Under the pieces are notes generated by a model. It was given only the letters and a program-made list of their open reading frames with translations, searched no databases and had not been told where the DNA came from. 34,312 nt of DNA from Acidimicrobiia bacterium (GTDB lineage: Bacteria; Actinomycetota; Acidimicrobiia; UBA2766): positions 1 to 34,312 of the forward strand of contig JAIBAC010000014.1 in assembly GCA_019695375.1 (NCBI GenBank), read 5' to 3'. Made by a program: the position numbers and the translations under genes. The first letter of the stretch is position 1; each line of letters starts with the position of its first letter. Shown here one piece after another: positions 33,021-34,312 of the stretch.

Positions 33021-33026
33021 AGGCTA
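33021..33026 (-). promoter_or_regulatory. Candidate -10 box of the B12-domain gene
   Basis: TAGCCT on the minus strand, 11 bases before the ATG at 33009, implying a leader of only a few bases. It lies in the 126-base divergent gap with the ABC-transporter gene; no cobalamin riboswitch fits in that gap. Confidence 0.35.
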
Positions 33027-33135
33027 GCGGCGGGCAGCCCCGGGACAGGAAGAACAGCGGCGAGAGCCGAAGTCTGGAGACGGGAGCCCCGGCAGCCCCC
33101 CGCGGAGCACCCACGCGGACGACGAGACGGGAGCC

Positions 33136-33819
33136 ATGAGCGACCCCCTGCTCCAATTCCAGGACGTGTCCAAGAGCTACCACCGCGGCACCGAGGAGAT
33201 CCACGCCCTCCGCCACGTGTCGTGCACGATCGAGGACGGCGAGTTCGTCGTCGTCACCGGTCCGAGCGGCTCCGGCAAGTCGACGCTCCTCCACGTCGCC
33301 GCCGGGCTCGACAAGCCCGATGGCGGCAAGGTCACGTTCCGCGGCACCGACGTGTTCCAGTTCGGGAGCCGCAAGCGTGCGCGCTTCCGGCGCCGCAACA
33401 TCGGGTTCGTGTTCCAGTTCTTCAACCTCGTACCGACCCTGAACGCCGTGCAGAACGTGTCGCTGCCGATGCTCCTCGACGGGATCGGCAAGACCGAGGC
33501 GGACAAGCGTGCCGAGGACCTCCTCGTTCAGCTCGGCATGGAGTCACGCCTGCACCACAAGCCGAACGAGATGTCGGGTGGGCAGATGCAGCGTGTCGCG
33601 GTCGCTCGCGCGCTGATCGCCGACCCGCCCGTGATCCTCGCCGACGAACCGACGGGCAACCTCGACTCCGAGGCCGGCGCGGAGGTCCTCGCCGTGCTCA
33701 AGGACGCCGCAGCCAACCGCGGTGCGGCTGTCGTGCTTGTCACCCACGACCCCGAAGCCGCCCAGATCGGGGACCGGCGCATCGCCATCCACGACGGCAA
33801 CATCCTCGCAGCGGTCTGA
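33136..33819 (+). CDS. ABC transporter ATP-binding protein (MacB/LolD type)
   Basis: 227 aa. Walker A GPSGSGKST (42-50), Q-loop in FVFQFFNLVPTLNAVQNV, signature MSGGQ (146-150; Met for the usual Leu), Walker B VILADE (166-171), H-loop THDPE. The NLVPTLNAVQNV and DEPTGNLDS sequences place it in the MacB/FtsE/LolD group, which usually works with FtsX/MacB-type permeases for lipoproteins, peptides or antimicrobials. GGGAG lies two bases before the ATG (short spacing). The lipoprotein gene follows after two bases; permeases would be expected beyond the window. Confidence 0.93.
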   Translation: MSDPLLQFQDVSKSYHRGTEEIHALRHVSCTIEDGEFVVVTGPSGSGKSTLLHVAAGLDKPDGGKVTFRGTDVFQFGSRKRARFRRRNIGFVFQFFNLVPTLNAVQNVSLPMLLDGIGKTEADKRAEDLLVQLGMESRLHHKPNEMSGGQMQRVAVARALIADPPVILADEPTGNLDSEAGAEVLAVLKDAAANRGAAVVLVTHDPEAAQIGDRRIAIHDGNILAAV

Positions 33820-33821
33820 AC

Positions 33822-34312
33822 ATGTTCCAGCGCGTGAAGTTCACCGTCGTTGCTCTTGCGCTCGCGACGACCACGGTCGCCGCCTGCGGCTCCGGCGACG
33901 CCGTCGACCCGGGCGCGACGATCGCGACCACGACGACCGCGGCTCCGCTCGCGGCGCCGCAGGTCTCCGCCGGCGGCACGATCTCGGTCACCACACCGCC
34001 GGCGCCCGGCACCTACACCTACGCGCAGACCGGCACCACCGGTGTCCTCAACCAGGGTCAGGAACCGAAGCAGCGCGACGCGACCGGCACGCTCACGGTC
34101 TCGGCGCCGACACAGGTGAGCGGCGGGACACAGGTGACCTTCGAGCGGATCGAGGGCGGCGGGACCCGCAGCGAGCAGACGTTGCTCTTCAACGATCAGG
34201 GCGTGAGCCTGACGTCGGTGAAGAACACCCTGCCGGTCGTGAGCCAGAGCCGCGACTACGTCTGCAAGCCGTCGCGGCCGGTCCTGATCCTGCCGACCGG
34301 CATCGGACCGGG
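33822..34312 (+). CDS. Exported lipoprotein, 3' end outside window
   Basis: 163 codons are visible and no stop is reached. Residues 1-22 are a lipoprotein signal: KFTVVALALATTTVAAC, with the lipobox VAAC and a lipidated Cys22. Then a Thr/Ala/Pro linker and a beta-rich domain (TYTYAQTGTTGVLNQGQ ... GTLTVSAPTQVSGGTQVTFERI). No family is recognised. Two bases after the ABC ATPase stop, so co-transcribed; it may be an extracellular partner or substrate-side component of that transporter (inference). Confidence 0.85.
   Translation, partial: MFQRVKFTVVALALATTTVAACGSGDAVDPGATIATTTTAAPLAAPQVSAGGTISVTTPPAPGTYTYAQTGTTGVLNQGQEPKQRDATGTLTVSAPTQVSGGTQVTFERIEGGGTRSEQTLLFNDQGVSLTSVKNTLPVVSQSRDYVCKPSRPVLILPTGIGP

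Overview
The window reads as a chromosomal segment of a high-GC actinobacterium (GC roughly 70% by eye; not computed). A WhiB-family gene, which is an actinobacterial family, a TatA, an ECF sigma/anti-sigma pair, frequent GTG/TTG starts and several apparently leaderless genes with TANNNT -10 boxes all fit. A class such as Acidimicrobiia is plausible, but that is inference. There is no phage, transposase, tRNA, rRNA or CRISPR array, and gene density is high.

Layout. 1-1562 (minus): an exopolyphosphatase-like gene cut by the window edge and an unrecognised small gene. 1651-6315 (plus): a respiratory operon of four genes: a 71-aa Tat-signal cysteine mini-protein, a Tat-exported molybdopterin oxidoreductase, a four-cluster ferredoxin subunit and an NrfD-type membrane anchor. 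6328-7881 (minus): tatA, ECF sigma factor and membrane anti-sigma factor, so export machinery and envelope-stress control sit next to a Tat-dependent enzyme. 7935-8897 (plus): a single-domain glutamate formimidoyltransferase-like protein. 8919-10420 (minus): a membrane-anchored Ser-rich exported protein and whiB, with a gene-free 573-base stretch upstream of whiB. 10994-14425 (minus): a VWA protein and its MoxR/ChlI-type AAA+ partner. 14575-18333 (plus): a GH2 glycosidase and a GAF-GGDEF diguanylate cyclase.

From about 18.4 kb the window is mostly central metabolism: sdhA-sdhB (plus), then a small accessory island (duplicated-domain protein, Cys4 mini-protein and HAD hydrolase on minus; TetR regulator and two overlapping SCP2-like genes on plus). 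Next come purN-purH-folD-icd and mdh (minus), a four-helix membrane protein (plus), a B12-binding mutase subunit with sucC-sucD (minus), and the start of an ABC-transporter/lipoprotein locus (plus). Five TCA-cycle steps or complexes (Sdh, Mdh, Icd, SucCD and a B12 mutase subunit feeding succinyl-CoA) lie within about 15 kb. PurN and PurH both consume 10-formyl-tetrahydrofolate, which FolD makes, so that operon is coherent.

The least explained feature is a set of large intergenic palindromes. Two imperfect 64-bp units lie exactly between the divergent promoters of the AAA/VWA and GH2 genes (14439-14558). Three nearly identical 62-bp stem-loop units lie between convergent SCP2 and mdh genes (24146-24320). 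A perfect 44-bp palindrome lies upstream of sucC (32521-32564). Their arm sequences differ but their architecture is similar. The small Tat-Cys protein and the NarG-like Asp ligand combined with an NrfD anchor are the other points I would look at first.
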